Shown here one piece after another: positions 19,605 through 28,738 of a stretch of 64,000 bases of DNA. Under the pieces are notes generated by a model. That model did not search any database. It was not told the origin of the DNA and worked only from the letters and a program-made list of their open reading frames with translations. The DNA is from Stieleria tagensis. GTDB lineage: Bacteria; Planctomycetota; Planctomycetia; Pirellulales; Pirellulaceae. The DNA is taken from positions 62,001 to 126,000 of the forward strand of contig NZ_JAMYFE010000042.1 of the NCBI RefSeq assembly GCF_024129865.1. The letters are read 5' to 3'. Both the position numbers and the translations under genes were made by a program. How positions within the stretch are numbered: the stretch's first letter is position 1; each line of letters opens with the position of its first letter.

Positions 19605-20912
19605 ATGAAAACACGCCTGCTGTTTCTGATAGGGGTCTCTTTGGTCGTGCTTGCCAATGCGCCGGCGCAAGATCCGGCTGCGGTGGAGACCACTGAGCCC
19701 GACAATGCTCCCGCCGCGACGGTCGCGGTCGACAACGTTTCCGATGACTCGCTGATTTTGGAACGGCTGACGAAGATTTTTGATGCCGCAACCAAAGCCG
19801 GCTGGCTCACCGACACGAACGTCACGATTGATAGCGGTGTGGTCACCCTTGAAGGCATCGCCGACAACGAAGAACACCGTGAGTGGGCTGCCAATGTCGC
19901 TCGGAAAACCGAAGATGTGGTCGTTGTCATCAACGAAGTCGAGGTCGCTGGCGAAGTCGACTTGGAATCCACCAAGCTGGTGGTCCACGAGAGTCTGAAT
20001 CGTCTATGGAAAGACTTTTTGGTGCGGTCCCCGTTGATTTTTACCGCGATCGTGATCGTTGCTCTCACCGCTCTGTTGGCCAAAGCGATCGGCTGGTCGA
20101 TCTACCGCCTGCTCGACAATCGATCGCTGCGCCACAGTTTAAAAGACTTGGTTTTTCAACTGACTTCGATCGCTGTCTGGATCGTCGGGTTGTTGATTGC
20201 AACCGTCGTCGCGTTTCCTGGTATGACGCCCTCCAAAGCACTGACCGTATTGGGGCTCGGGTCGGTCGCGATCGGTTTTGCATTCAAGGATATCTTCGAG
20301 AACTTCTTTGCCGGCATTTTGATCCTTTGGGGGTACCCGTTTGATCGCGGCGATTTTATCAGTTGCGACGGCCTGAGCGGCAAAGTGGAACAAATTACGG
20401 TTCGCAACACGATGATTCGCAAACTGGATGGGGAGCTAGCCGTTGTGCCCAACGCGACGCTGTTCAAGAACAATGTTGACGTCCTGACCAGCCAGCCACA
20501 ACGTCGTGTTCGCGTGATTTGTGGTGTGGCATACAGTGAAGATGTCGATCAGTCACGCCAGGTCATCACCGCCGCTGTTCAATCGTGTGATTCGGTGCAG
20601 GGCAAACGCACGGTCGAAGTGTTTGCAAAGGAATTCGCTAGCAGCAGCATCAATTTCGAAGTCGCTTGGTGGACCGGCTCCAAACCGATCGACATCCGCC
20701 GCAGCCGTGACGAGGTGGTCACCGCAATCAAATTGGCGTTGGATCATGCGGGCATTGAAATTCCATTCCCCTATCGCACGCTCACGTTCCAAAATCCTGA
20801 GATCCCCAGGCAGATACTGGCGATGACACCCCCGCAGGCGACACCTCAGCACTCGGGGCAGCGGCAGTCGGAGGAAAGCCCTGCGGACGCCGACGCCCCG
20901 GTGGAGGATTGA
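19605..20912 (+). CDS. BON-domain MscS mechanosensitive channel (second copy)
   Basis: 435 residues, a diverged tandem paralogue of the preceding gene with the same order: signal-like N-terminus (LLFLIGVSLVVLANAPAQ), BON domain at about 45-110 (KAGWLTDTNVTIDSGVVTLE), three membrane helices, and an MscS core with VAIGFAFKDIFENFFAGILI, YPFDRGDFISCDG and VVPNATLFKNNV. The C-terminal tail is Gln/Ser-rich and probably disordered. The pair is separated by a single base and must be one operon. Sequence divergence between the two suggests different gating thresholds or heteromers rather than a recent duplication. Confidence 0.9.
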   Translation: MKTRLLFLIGVSLVVLANAPAQDPAAVETTEPDNAPAATVAVDNVSDDSLILERLTKIFDAATKAGWLTDTNVTIDSGVVTLEGIADNEEHREWAANVARKTEDVVVVINEVEVAGEVDLESTKLVVHESLNRLWKDFLVRSPLIFTAIVIVALTALLAKAIGWSIYRLLDNRSLRHSLKDLVFQLTSIAVWIVGLLIATVVAFPGMTPSKALTVLGLGSVAIGFAFKDIFENFFAGILILWGYPFDRGDFISCDGLSGKVEQITVRNTMIRKLDGELAVVPNATLFKNNVDVLTSQPQRRVRVICGVAYSEDVDQSRQVITAAVQSCDSVQGKRTVEVFAKEFASSSINFEVAWWTGSKPIDIRRSRDEVVTAIKLALDHAGIEIPFPYRTLTFQNPEIPRQILAMTPPQATPQHSGQRQSEESPADADAPVED

Positions 20913-20921
20913 TTCATTTTC

Positions 20922-21404
20922 CTACAGTGTCACCTTGGCACTGATTGAGTCATCCTTCTCGGGTTGCTCGCCTTGCAAGTAAGCCTTGCCGGCTTTGAAC
21001 AGATACTTCCATCCCGAGAATCCCGAGTTGTCCCAGTACTCGCCACGCTCCGGTTGTACCTTCAGCAGTGTGATCGCGGGGTCGGATTTACCGGCCGGAA
21101 ACCAGACTTTCCAAGCTTCGTTCCATAGCGATTCGATCTTTGCCCGATCGTCGACGACGCGGCAGACACCGCTAAGTGAAACGAATGTCTTTGATCCCTG
21201 GAGAGTCACCGCGACATCGCTGTCGAGCATTAGTTCCGCGATCTTGCCCGAATTTCGATCAGTGACAAACCAGATTTCACCATCGTCGGTCGCTTCGGCG
21301 ATTGCCATTGGCCGGGCGTCGAGTTTACCGCCGTTCGCTTTGGTGATCAGCATGGCGTTGTCGAAATCTTGAATCAGATCGATGAGTTTGTCATGAGGAT
21401 TCAT
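20922..21404 (-). CDS. Pyridoxamine 5'-phosphate oxidase-fold stress protein
   Basis: 160 residues from ATG 21404, chosen for the AAGGA site 7 nt upstream; an in-frame ATG at 21431 would add nine residues. It matches the general stress protein 26-like split-barrel flavin-binding family: NAMLITKANGGKLDARPMA, GEIWFVTDRNSGKIAEL, VAVTLQG and a C-terminal WFPAGKSDPAITLLKVQPE-type segment. Such proteins bind FMN or FAD; the reaction is usually unknown. It converges on the MscS operon, ending 9 nt after its stop. Confidence 0.88.
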   Translation of the reverse strand: MNPHDKLIDLIQDFDNAMLITKANGGKLDARPMAIAEATDDGEIWFVTDRNSGKIAELMLDSDVAVTLQGSKTFVSLSGVCRVVDDRAKIESLWNEAWKVWFPAGKSDPAITLLKVQPERGEYWDNSGFSGWKYLFKAGKAYLQGEQPEKDDSISAKVTL

Positions 21405-21709
21405 GTTGTTGTCCTTGGGTATGTCATTCATTGAAGATGGGTTTAGCAGTCCAGTTTGCAGATCACGTGCCATTGCCAGCGTTTGTGATTTGCGGCACAG
21501 AATTGGTCTGGGTTGCTGTGCGGCGGTCGTTGGCGTTGGTCGATTCGAAGACGTCTTGGTCGCGCAGCAGTCGCGCATTGGACGCCAGTGCTTTGAAACG
21601 AAGATTTGGCATGGCGTTTGCTCAAACGGAAAGCCACGATTGACAATCTGGTCAGCGTTGTTTGATTTGCATTCCCAGAGCCACATGACCGCACCGAGGT
21701 AGTTGACCG
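21405..21709. promoter_or_regulatory. Divergent promoter region, 305 nt
   Basis: This gap lies between the divergent flavin-protein gene and the methyltransferase gene and must hold both promoters. I see no convincing -35/-10 pairs, no repeat and no RNA gene in it. Open frames here lack protein-like character. Confidence 0.35.
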
Positions 21710-22354
21710 ATGGCCGTTTCGATCCACTCTCCGTTGGCGCCGACCGAACCGTCGACGCCTTCGTTTCTGAAGCGCGCTCTGTGTGTGTTGAAAGCCTGGG
21801 CAAAACAGCCCTTGCAAGTGGCGACGGTGTTGCCGAGTTCATCGTTTTTAATGGACAACATTGGTCAAAGGGAATGCATCGCCGAAGCGCAGATCGTCGT
21901 TGAACTGGGCCCGGGGGCAGGCGGAACGACCGAGGTTCTGTTGCAAAACATGAAACCCGATAGTCGTCTGATAGCGATTGAGAAGACGGAAGCGTTCATG
22001 GAATCACTGCACCAAATTCAGGATCCACGGTTAACCGTGATCAACGGTGACGCAGTGAACTTGGTGACGATTCTTCGGGATCAAGGAATTGCTCATGCCG
22101 ATGTCGTGGTGTCGGGAATTCCTTTCAGTGCTTTGCCAGCGGACACGGCCAAGAAAATCACGCAGTCAATCCACGCTTCACTGCACTGCGGAGGAACCTT
22201 CATCGCGTATCAATTGCGTTCCGATGTCGAGTCGTTTGCCCGCCCCTACTTTGGTCCCTCGCGGCGCGAAAGTGTACCGTTGAACATACCGCCCTTGAAC
22301 GTTTACGCCTGGCAGAAAATTGAGAGCGGAATGTACCGTAACTCTGCCCGCTGA
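21710..22354 (+). CDS. SAM-dependent methyltransferase, phospholipid N-methyltransferase-like
   Basis: 214 residues. The SAM-binding motif I is clear (VVELGPGAGGTTEVLL), followed by LIAIEKTEAFMESL and VINGDAVNL. The segments VVSGIPFSALP and NIPPLNVYAW at the C-terminus are like those of PmtA-type phosphatidylethanolamine N-methyltransferases, related in fold to the KsgA rRNA adenine methylases. Phosphatidylcholine synthesis is therefore possible but unproven. The ATG at 21710 is the first in frame. The gene converges with the kinase-phosphatase gene, 56 nt away. Confidence 0.75.
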   Translation: MAVSIHSPLAPTEPSTPSFLKRALCVLKAWAKQPLQVATVLPSSSFLMDNIGQRECIAEAQIVVELGPGAGGTTEVLLQNMKPDSRLIAIEKTEAFMESLHQIQDPRLTVINGDAVNLVTILRDQGIAHADVVVSGIPFSALPADTAKKITQSIHASLHCGGTFIAYQLRSDVESFARPYFGPSRRESVPLNIPPLNVYAWQKIESGMYRNSAR

Positions 22355-22410
22355 CCGATGGCCCGACACAGCCGCGAGCTTGCGCCCCATCGCAATTGAA
22401 TCATCCGCGT

Positions 22411-24144
22411 CTAACCCGTGATGATCCAAGCGAAACAGACAGTGATCAGCAAGAACAGCAGTGTCAGCGCGACGCGTTTCCAATAGGCTGCCGGATCTCG
22501 CAACAACAGCGGTTGTCCGTCACGCAAAAATTCTTTGCGGGGGTGTCGCAGATCGTAGACGAACTCTGACGGTTCTTCATAACGCCGGTTGGGATTGATT
22601 TGCACTGCTTTCTTGAGCGCTCCGTCGATCCAAACCGGAATCTCACGTTCGACATCCATTGCCGTTTCGTAGTTTAGTTTGTTTTGTGCTGATCGAGTTC
22701 GAGCACGAGCCAGTTTGGATCCATACGGCAACCGACCGGTCAGCATTTGATAGGCAATCACACCCAGTGAGAAGACGTCTGAGCGCGAGGTGCCTGATTG
22801 CCCTAGCAGGTATTCCGGTGCCATGTATTGGACCGTGCCGAGTGCGTGATCGCGCTGGATTGGAGTGGTTCGTTCGGCCAAGCCGGCAACCCAAGTCGAA
22901 CCAAAGTCGATGATTTTTGCGGTGCCTTGTGCATCGATCATGATGTTTTCTGGACGCAAATCCTGGTGCAACATCTCTAATCGGTGAAATGCTTGCAGCC
23001 CCTTTCCGATCTGCTCGACGATCGATCGTACCGTCTCCAAGTTCGGGTTGGGATTGTCGATCATCCACTGAGTCAACGTTTGGCCTTCGATAAACTCGGT
23101 GATCGTATACAGCGAATGCCGTTGGCGATTTGATGGAAACGCTTTCAATACGTTGGCGTGATTCAATCGTCGCGCAATCCATTCCTCAGTCAAGAATCGG
23201 TCCAGATGCGCGGGGTCATTTTGCTGTTCGACCGACAATGTCTTGAGTGCAAATGGCTGTTCCGTTTCTAAATCGGTCACGAGGTACACATGGCTGCGAC
23301 TACTGGCATACAACTCACGAATCACCTTGTAACCTTCGAACTCCATCCGCGGGATTAACTCCGGTGGAAATGGAAGTTCGGTCAGCTTTTGAAACGCTTC
23401 GTCCAGGCTTTGTCGGGGGACCGATTCGATGCGAACGATTTGGGCCGTGACGTTGTCGTCGCTGTCGTGATCGAGTGCATGAGTGACAATCTGTTTTGCC
23501 GCGGCATCCAAGTCGGCGGCGTGCTGGGCGACGGCTTGCCGCAAGCAGTCGTCGTCGGCGAATTCGTAGACTCCGTCGGTCAGCAGAAAGAACACGTCGC
23601 CTTGTTCCACTGCGATCGTTTGGTAATCGATTTCAAGTTCATCACGAAAGCCCATCGCCCGTGTCAGGTAGCTGGTGTCTTGCGAGACTCTCAACCGATG
23701 GTCGCTGGTCAGAAGTTTGATTTTTTCACCACGCATCCGGTAAATTCTTGTGTCGCCGATATGGAACAAATGCGCGGTGGTGGATTTAAAAACGATGCCG
23801 CTGAACGTACACACGTACCCTTTATCTTGGTCATAGCGATATTGGCTCTGGCGGGTCATCGAATGCAACCAGTAGTTGGTTGCGGTCAGGACTTGATAGA
23901 CAGAATGCTTGACCGACCATGCCTCGGACGTGCAGAAGTAGTCGTCCAGAAACGCTTTCACCACCGTTTCACTGGCGACTTGGCTGACGTCGCTGGAACT
24001 GATTCCATCTGCCAGTCCGACCGGGATGCCTTTGGTGGTTCGCAGCGGCTGGCCGGGCAAGCAAGCCCCGTGGAAATCTTGATTGGTCGGTTTGCGCCCC
24101 TTGCTAGAAAACTGCCCGATGGCAACGTCAAGCTGATCGGGCAT
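22411..24144 (-). CDS. PP2C phosphatase-Ser/Thr kinase fusion, membrane-anchored
   Basis: 577 residues from ATG 24144, where PP2C homology begins (MPDQLDVAIGQFSSKGRKP). The PP2C phosphatase domain covers about 1-235 with NQDFHG, GLADGISSSDV, LLTDGVYE and DSDDNVTAQIV metal-binding motifs. A kinase domain follows (about 260-510): catalytic Lys in FALKTLS, HQDLRPENIM in place of HRD-K-N, DFGSTW and APEYLLG. The glycine-rich loop is degenerate (LYASSRSHVY). A single C-terminal helix (ALTLLFLLITVCFAWIITG) anchors it. Fusions of this type are known beside nitrate/nitrite assimilation genes in other bacteria, and a formate/nitrite channel gene lies just upstream here. Confidence 0.88.
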   Translation of the reverse strand: MPDQLDVAIGQFSSKGRKPTNQDFHGACLPGQPLRTTKGIPVGLADGISSSDVSQVASETVVKAFLDDYFCTSEAWSVKHSVYQVLTATNYWLHSMTRQSQYRYDQDKGYVCTFSGIVFKSTTAHLFHIGDTRIYRMRGEKIKLLTSDHRLRVSQDTSYLTRAMGFRDELEIDYQTIAVEQGDVFFLLTDGVYEFADDDCLRQAVAQHAADLDAAAKQIVTHALDHDSDDNVTAQIVRIESVPRQSLDEAFQKLTELPFPPELIPRMEFEGYKVIRELYASSRSHVYLVTDLETEQPFALKTLSVEQQNDPAHLDRFLTEEWIARRLNHANVLKAFPSNRQRHSLYTITEFIEGQTLTQWMIDNPNPNLETVRSIVEQIGKGLQAFHRLEMLHQDLRPENIMIDAQGTAKIIDFGSTWVAGLAERTTPIQRDHALGTVQYMAPEYLLGQSGTSRSDVFSLGVIAYQMLTGRLPYGSKLARARTRSAQNKLNYETAMDVEREIPVWIDGALKKAVQINPNRRYEEPSEFVYDLRHPRKEFLRDGQPLLLRDPAAYWKRVALTLLFLLITVCFAWIITG

Positions 24145-24212
24145 CGCGTGGTGAACTCTGGCGTGAAGTGAGAGACGCTGAAATGCATCCGTCGAAAGAC
24201 CCATCAAAAAAA

Positions 24213-24260
24213 CGCCAGCGAGGAAAGCGATGTCCATACCACCTTTCCCCGCTGACGCTT
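24213..24260. repeat. Diverged family 1 palindrome, possible terminator
   Basis: CCAGCGAGGAAAG (from 24215) faces CTTTCCCCGCTGACGC (24243-24258). The core resembles the family 1 repeat but has diverged. It sits 20 nt after the 3' end of the minus-strand channel gene and before the kinase-phosphatase start, so it may act as a terminator or attenuator between them. Confidence 0.5.
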
Positions 24261-24279
24261 GAGCGTGTCGGGCAATTGC

Positions 24280-25095
24280 CTACGCAGCTGACTTACGGTT
24301 GGGGGCGGTGCGGACGTGGGTCGTGTACAGCGTCAGCCCGGTCAGCGCGATGCCTCCGATCATGTTCCCTAAAACCACTGGGATCTCGTTCCAAATCAAG
24401 TAATCCATGACTGAGAATTTGCCGCCCATCAACAACGCCGATGGGAACAGGAACATGTTGACGACCGAGTGTTCAAACGTCATGGCAAAGAACAACATGA
24501 TCGGCATCCACATGGCGAGGACTTTGCCGGTGACGGTGGTTGAGATCATTGCCCCGACCACACCCATCGACACCATCCAGTTGCAAAGAATACCACGGAT
24601 GAACAGCGTCAACATTCCGCCGGCACCATATTCTTTGTAGCCGAGTGTTCGTTTTTCACCAATTCCGGCAATGATCTTGCCAACTTCGTTGGGTTCCTCG
24701 TTGAATCCAAAGGTGAAAATAATGGCGAACATGATGGCAACCATCAACGCCCCAAGAAAATTGCCAATGAAGACCAATCCCCAGTTGCGCAACACACCAC
24801 CGAGGGTCACCCCCGGACGCTTGTCAATCAAAGCCAGCGGCGACAAAACAAACACGCCTGTCAACAAATCAAAGCCCATCAAATAGAGCATGCAAAATCC
24901 GACGGGGAACAAGATCGCCCCGATCAACGGATACCCTGTTTGCACGGTCATCGTCACAGCAAACACAGCCGCAAGCGCCAACGTAGCTCCGGCCATGAAG
25001 GCACGGATCACGGTGTCGCGCGTCGACATGAAAATTTTTGATTCGCCGGAATCGACCATCTTGGTCACGAATTCAGAAGGAGCAAGGTAGGACAT
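24280..25095 (-). CDS. Formate/nitrite transporter (FNT) family channel
   Basis: 271 residues, six membrane helices. FNT signatures are present: FMAGATLALAAVFAVTM near the N-terminus, GFDLLTGVFVLSP, GNFLGALMVAIMF, ILCNWMVSMG and MTFEHSVVNMFLFP, which includes the central conserved His of the pore. The family forms pentameric channels for formate, nitrite or hydrosulfide. Sequence alone does not separate FocA-like from NirC-like function. The kinase-phosphatase gene downstream favours a nitrogen role (inference). ATG start 25095, no strong Shine-Dalgarno. Confidence 0.92.
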   Translation of the reverse strand: MSYLAPSEFVTKMVDSGESKIFMSTRDTVIRAFMAGATLALAAVFAVTMTVQTGYPLIGAILFPVGFCMLYLMGFDLLTGVFVLSPLALIDKRPGVTLGGVLRNWGLVFIGNFLGALMVAIMFAIIFTFGFNEEPNEVGKIIAGIGEKRTLGYKEYGAGGMLTLFIRGILCNWMVSMGVVGAMISTTVTGKVLAMWMPIMLFFAMTFEHSVVNMFLFPSALLMGGKFSVMDYLIWNEIPVVLGNMIGGIALTGLTLYTTHVRTAPNRKSAA

Positions 25096-25313
25096 CTAGG
25101 TCTAAATCCTGATTGGAAAGGGAGTGATCAAGGTGAGCGTGAGGTTCCGGTTTAAAATGCAATTCGCACTTGCATCGTTGGTGGCGGTAACTCGAGACCG
25201 CCTCTGATCAACCACGCTCACATCGCCATGAAAGAAACGGTCGCCTTCGATGCACACCACTCGTCTGCTGTATGCACCGCCCGCGTGTTTTGAAGTTGCC
25301 TTTTCATCACGAT

Positions 25314-25370
25314 CCGACGCGTTAGCGAGGGATTCGGTTTGTTAACAGAATCCCTCGCTGACGCGTCGGG
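25314..25370. repeat. Dispersed palindrome, family 1 (copy 2, best formed)
   Basis: Left arm 25314-25335 and right arm 25348-25369 are 22 nt each and complementary except for one G-T wobble, with a 12-nt loop. The arms read CCGACGCG then TTAGCGAGGGATTC. The same CCGACGCGTTAGCGAGGGAT arm appears again at 46056-46075. Confidence 0.88.
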
Positions 25371-25675
25371 TCAGGAAAGACCAAAGCCTTTCGCAGAAAC
25401 GCAACTCTTCGAGAACCCGCGCGACGCCTCTACGCAAAATCAATGCCAATCGCTGAAAAGTGAGTTTCGCTCGTGTTTTCACGCCCTCACAGATTTGTTG
25501 TGCCAAGTTAGTCAGCAATGACTGCGCGACTATTAGGCAATCGGTGGCGTATCAGAGGGGGCGGAGAAGCCGCCGACGGAGAGGGCTCGACTGTCGTGCA
25601 TGGAGCACGCGGTGGGAGTCGAGAAATCTGGCGGGCGTGATCCAGCAACGCATGTTGCCAATGCGGGTGTTTCCC

Positions 25676-25728
25676 GTAGCTGGGCCCACCAGGGTTCAGT
25701 CGCTCTGAGCTCTGGCGGGCCCAGCTAC
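25676..25728. repeat. Dispersed palindrome, family 2 (copy 1)
   Basis: GTAGCTGGGCCCACCAG (25676-25692) faces CTGGCGGGCCCAGCTAC (25712-25728), 17-nt arms with one mismatch and a 19-nt loop. The CCGTAGCTGGGCC sequence recurs at 45985-45997. Confidence 0.8.
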
Positions 25729-25767
25729 GACTCTGATGGCGCTGTTCGATTTTAGAAGGTTGTCGCC

Positions 25768-26619
25768 TTAGCGACGACGGCGAACCAGTCCGGCACCCAG
25801 CATACCCAATGCGAAGATCGCGGCGGTGGCGGGCTCGGGTACCGTGCCTGGATCTCCGAGTGGTGCTTCATAACGAAGTTCCGATTCGACCGTGTCATTG
25901 CCACAGGTCATCGCCCAGTGATAGGCAAGGTCAAAACTGGACGAAGAGGAGAGTCCGAGTTTCGCGAAGATGTCACCGTTGAGGACGATCATGAGGGCAT
26001 CCTTCATCACTCCGTCGACATCAACTTGCCCCAATGCCCAATTGGCAGTGGTTGTGAGGTCGTTTAGGCTGGTTAACCCGTTTGTATCCAACCGGACTTC
26101 TTGCCCGTCGCGAATGGTTCCTCCCGAAGTCCAGACTTCGGTCGAAGTCAGGATGGCGGAGTTGTACGCGGTACTATCAAGGCCCCTTAGATCATAGAGG
26201 GCCCCATCTCCGGACGCTGGAAGTGCACTCCCATTGCTGTTCGGCGTTCCGTTCAGAGTGATGGCATGTGTCCAAGTTGTTCCCGTGGCTGCATTGTCGA
26301 AGAGGTAATTGTCAGCAGGTGTCCCGTTCGGATCCCAACCGTCAACGCTAAAAAATAGGTCCCCCAATCGCGCATTCAAAGCGGTTGGAGTGGCGGCAAA
26401 ATTGGTCACGATCGTGAACTCAAGGGCGTCGTCGAAGACCTGCACTCGAGACGAATGGATATCGAATCGGTGATCGTTGTTGGCCGCTACAACGTCACCA
26501 TGGCCGTGACCGTTGTGACCGTAATAAACGTCGGTGACGAAGCCACTATCGGCGATCAGGCCGGCAGAGCAGTTGCTGGTCATTACCAGCGAGAGCAAAA
26601 CACAAAATGCAGTTTTCAT
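25768..26619 (-). CDS. PEP-CTERM sorted exported protein
   Basis: 283 residues from ATG 26619, which begins the signal peptide MKTAFCVLLSLVMTSNCSAG. The C-terminus is a complete PEP-CTERM signal: VPEPATAA, a hydrophobic helix and RRRR, recognised by exosortase for surface sorting. The mature domain is beta-rich with an N-terminal His-rich loop (YYGHNGHGHGDV) and a segment DLAYHWAMTCGNDTVESEL near the end. It resembles uncharacterised PEP-CTERM proteins; no enzyme motif is seen. No exosortase gene lies in this window. Confidence 0.85.
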   Translation of the reverse strand: MKTAFCVLLSLVMTSNCSAGLIADSGFVTDVYYGHNGHGHGDVVAANNDHRFDIHSSRVQVFDDALEFTIVTNFAATPTALNARLGDLFFSVDGWDPNGTPADNYLFDNAATGTTWTHAITLNGTPNSNGSALPASGDGALYDLRGLDSTAYNSAILTSTEVWTSGGTIRDGQEVRLDTNGLTSLNDLTTTANWALGQVDVDGVMKDALMIVLNGDIFAKLGLSSSSSFDLAYHWAMTCGNDTVESELRYEAPLGDPGTVPEPATAAIFALGMLGAGLVRRRR

Positions 26620-26887
26620 AAGACGACTCCACGCAGCGAGTTCATTCATCGGATAAGTCGACCAGGGTTACCGCTCGACTGAGTGGTTCATGGATCCCAG
26701 GTGGTCTGTGAATCTAAGTCGCGCATGTACAGTATTCAGGTGTCCTCCTAATCGGAAGTCATTCGCCCAGAAAAAATAAGAAAATCTGAGCAAGTCGTTT
26801 GACAGAAGCCATTTAGCGTTATCGAACCGATTGCGCTGTCGACTCTGGATACCCCCGTTTAGTCACTTTGACTACGCTTGCAGGTCT

Positions 26888-28300
26888 CTAATGCTCAGCC
26901 GATCCGTCGGCCTGCTGTGGGCGAAGGCGATCTGCCTCGACCCGGTCGCACCAAGCCGCCAAGTCTTTTTCCAACGCAGCCGCGATCTCTGGGTGATTGG
27001 AAGTCACGTCGGTCGATTCACTCGGATCGTTTTTCAAATCGAACAACTCGGGCGGAAGCAAAGAGTCTTGAAGCTTTAAACCGCGTGTGACAAACGGCCG
27101 GACCAGCTTCCAACGCCCGTGAAGCACGGCCGCGTTGTGGGTGTAATTGGGGACACCACGATTCCACTGAAAGAACCGTTTCGGCCGGGCATCTAGCGCG
27201 GGGTTCTCTAATCGCGGTCGCAAGCTCGCGCCATCTATCGCCAGTTTGGGATCGATTGGAATCCCGCAGCAATCCAAAATCGTTGGCATCAAGTCAACGA
27301 AGTGGGCTACCCCATCGCGGGAGCCCGGCGGAACGACTCCCGGCCAACGGACAAAGAGTGGCACTCGAATTCCGCCTTCATAAACCTGGTACTTCGTGCC
27401 CCGGAGGGAGCCATTGAAACGTTCTCCGGGCACCGGATCGGGACCATTGTCACTGGCAAAGACCACGATCGTATTGTCTGCCAAGCCTAAATGCTCCAGT
27501 TCATCCAACAGTCGACCGATCCCCTGGTCCATGCTCTCGATCATCGCGTAGATGGTCGCTGTGGTTTGATCGAGTCCTCGATCACGAAAGAACTGAACCC
27601 TTGGTTCCGGTGCTTCGATCGGTCGGTGCGGCGCATAATGTGCAAGGTGGAGAAAGAAAGGGTGCGCACGATGACGGCGGACAAACTCGATCGCTCGATT
27701 GGATAAGTCGTCCGTCAGGTATTGATCGCTTACTTCTAGGAGATTGCCGTTTACATCCAACGTGTACCGAAAGTAGCTCAGCTCTTGCGATCCGCTGAAG
27801 CCTTCGAATTCGTCAAATCCTCGCCGCATCGGATGGTACTCAGCCCCTTTGCCGAGATGCCATTTTCCGATTAGACCCGTTGCATAGCCCTGTGATTTCA
27901 AAACGTCAGCCAACGTCGTTTCATCGAGTCGCAACTGGGTCAGTTTCGGAAACTTGTTCATGTTCAACGTCACAACGCCGGTGCGGTGTGGGTAGCGCCC
28001 GGTCAACAACGCCGCGCGTGCCGGGGCACAGACGCATGAACCACTGTACGCTTGCCGGAACGATGCACTGTCAGTTGCCAATCGATCCAAGTTTTTCGTC
28101 CGACTAATCCCACCGTTTTGGGAAGCCAAATCACCGATCGCCAGGTCATCGGCCAAGATCAGAATCACGTTAGGCGGCTGCGTCGAAACTGTTTCATCGC
28201 TGAAAACAGTGTTGTCGAACTGGTAAACCAACCCCCAAGCGAAGCAGGCAACAAGACAACGGACGGATAGCGATGTTGAAAAGTTCTGAATCACGGTCAT
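26888..28300 (-). CDS. Secreted formylglycine-dependent sulfatase (third of three)
   Basis: 470 residues. After a signal-like N-terminus (TSLSVRCLVACFAWGLVYQF) come the metal site NVILILADDLAIGDL, the formylglycine motif CVCAPARAALLTGRYPHRTG with CAPAR as C-x-P-x-R, and FASDNGPDP with the second metal site. Closest in style to arylsulfatase-type S1 enzymes. It is about 15 kb from the other two sulfatases and not beside a glycosidase, so its substrate link is open. No other gene overlaps; the 268 nt gap to the PEP-CTERM gene shows nothing distinct. Confidence 0.92.
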   Translation of the reverse strand: MTVIQNFSTSLSVRCLVACFAWGLVYQFDNTVFSDETVSTQPPNVILILADDLAIGDLASQNGGISRTKNLDRLATDSASFRQAYSGSCVCAPARAALLTGRYPHRTGVVTLNMNKFPKLTQLRLDETTLADVLKSQGYATGLIGKWHLGKGAEYHPMRRGFDEFEGFSGSQELSYFRYTLDVNGNLLEVSDQYLTDDLSNRAIEFVRRHRAHPFFLHLAHYAPHRPIEAPEPRVQFFRDRGLDQTTATIYAMIESMDQGIGRLLDELEHLGLADNTIVVFASDNGPDPVPGERFNGSLRGTKYQVYEGGIRVPLFVRWPGVVPPGSRDGVAHFVDLMPTILDCCGIPIDPKLAIDGASLRPRLENPALDARPKRFFQWNRGVPNYTHNAAVLHGRWKLVRPFVTRGLKLQDSLLPPELFDLKNDPSESTDVTSNHPEIAAALEKDLAAWCDRVEADRLRPQQADGSAEH

Positions 28301-28393
28301 GGGGTTCCGGTGGGCATCTGATCAAGTGGCATCTCATCTGCACCAGCGTACCAAAGTCATCCTAAAGATGGACCGTTGCCCCCGCCCTTGGAA

Positions 28394-28738
28394 TTAAGTC
28401 GACGCATGTCGTTGAGTCAACAAATCCGCGATGTCGGCGTCCTCTGGCAGTCGCAGCAGTTGCAGCAGCAGATAGCCGGTCATGGCCATTGTCCCCAGTG
28501 AAACAATCAACACGAACCAGGCGACGCGTGCGCCGAGCGTTCGTTCCTTCCATGCCACCCACAGGTAGAAAATGGTGAAACTGATGTAGGCATCGATCAG
28601 GGTCGCTTGGAACCAGACGTCCGTGATCATCGTTTGGTTATCAAAAACGCTGCGCACCCAACTGGCCCGCAGCGTGGCAACCAACATACAGACGAACAAA
28701 AATCCAAACCCCACTGCGAGCACTCGTTTGGTAGTCAC
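28394..28738 (-). CDS. DUF1475-like small membrane protein
   Basis: 114 residues with about three membrane helices. It matches the DUF1475 pattern (LRASWVRSVF, WFQATLIDAYISFTIFYLWVAWKE). Function unknown. It starts at a GTG at 28738 that overlaps the stop of the SelL-like gene by one base (TAGTG), so it is the last gene of the sigma factor operon. Confidence 0.75.
   Translation of the reverse strand: MTTKRVLAVGFGFLFVCMLVATLRASWVRSVFDNQTMITDVWFQATLIDAYISFTIFYLWVAWKERTLGARVAWFVLIVSLGTMAMTGYLLLQLLRLPEDADIADLLTQRHAST

Larger units (their letters stand above)
25096..25767. other. Repeat-rich intergenic region, 672 nt
   Basis: No gene is supported in this stretch between two minus-strand genes. 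It holds a near-perfect family 1 palindrome (25314-25370), a 7-bp-arm hairpin CTCGACT/AGTCGAG (25586-25623) and a family 2 palindrome (25676-25728). The part next to 25095 should hold the promoter of the channel gene. Confidence 0.65.

Noticed and set aside
23389-24171. 260-codon plus-strand frame opposite the PP2C-kinase gene
   Set aside because: It is the complement of a gene with clear PP2C and kinase motifs and has no recognisable domain of its own.
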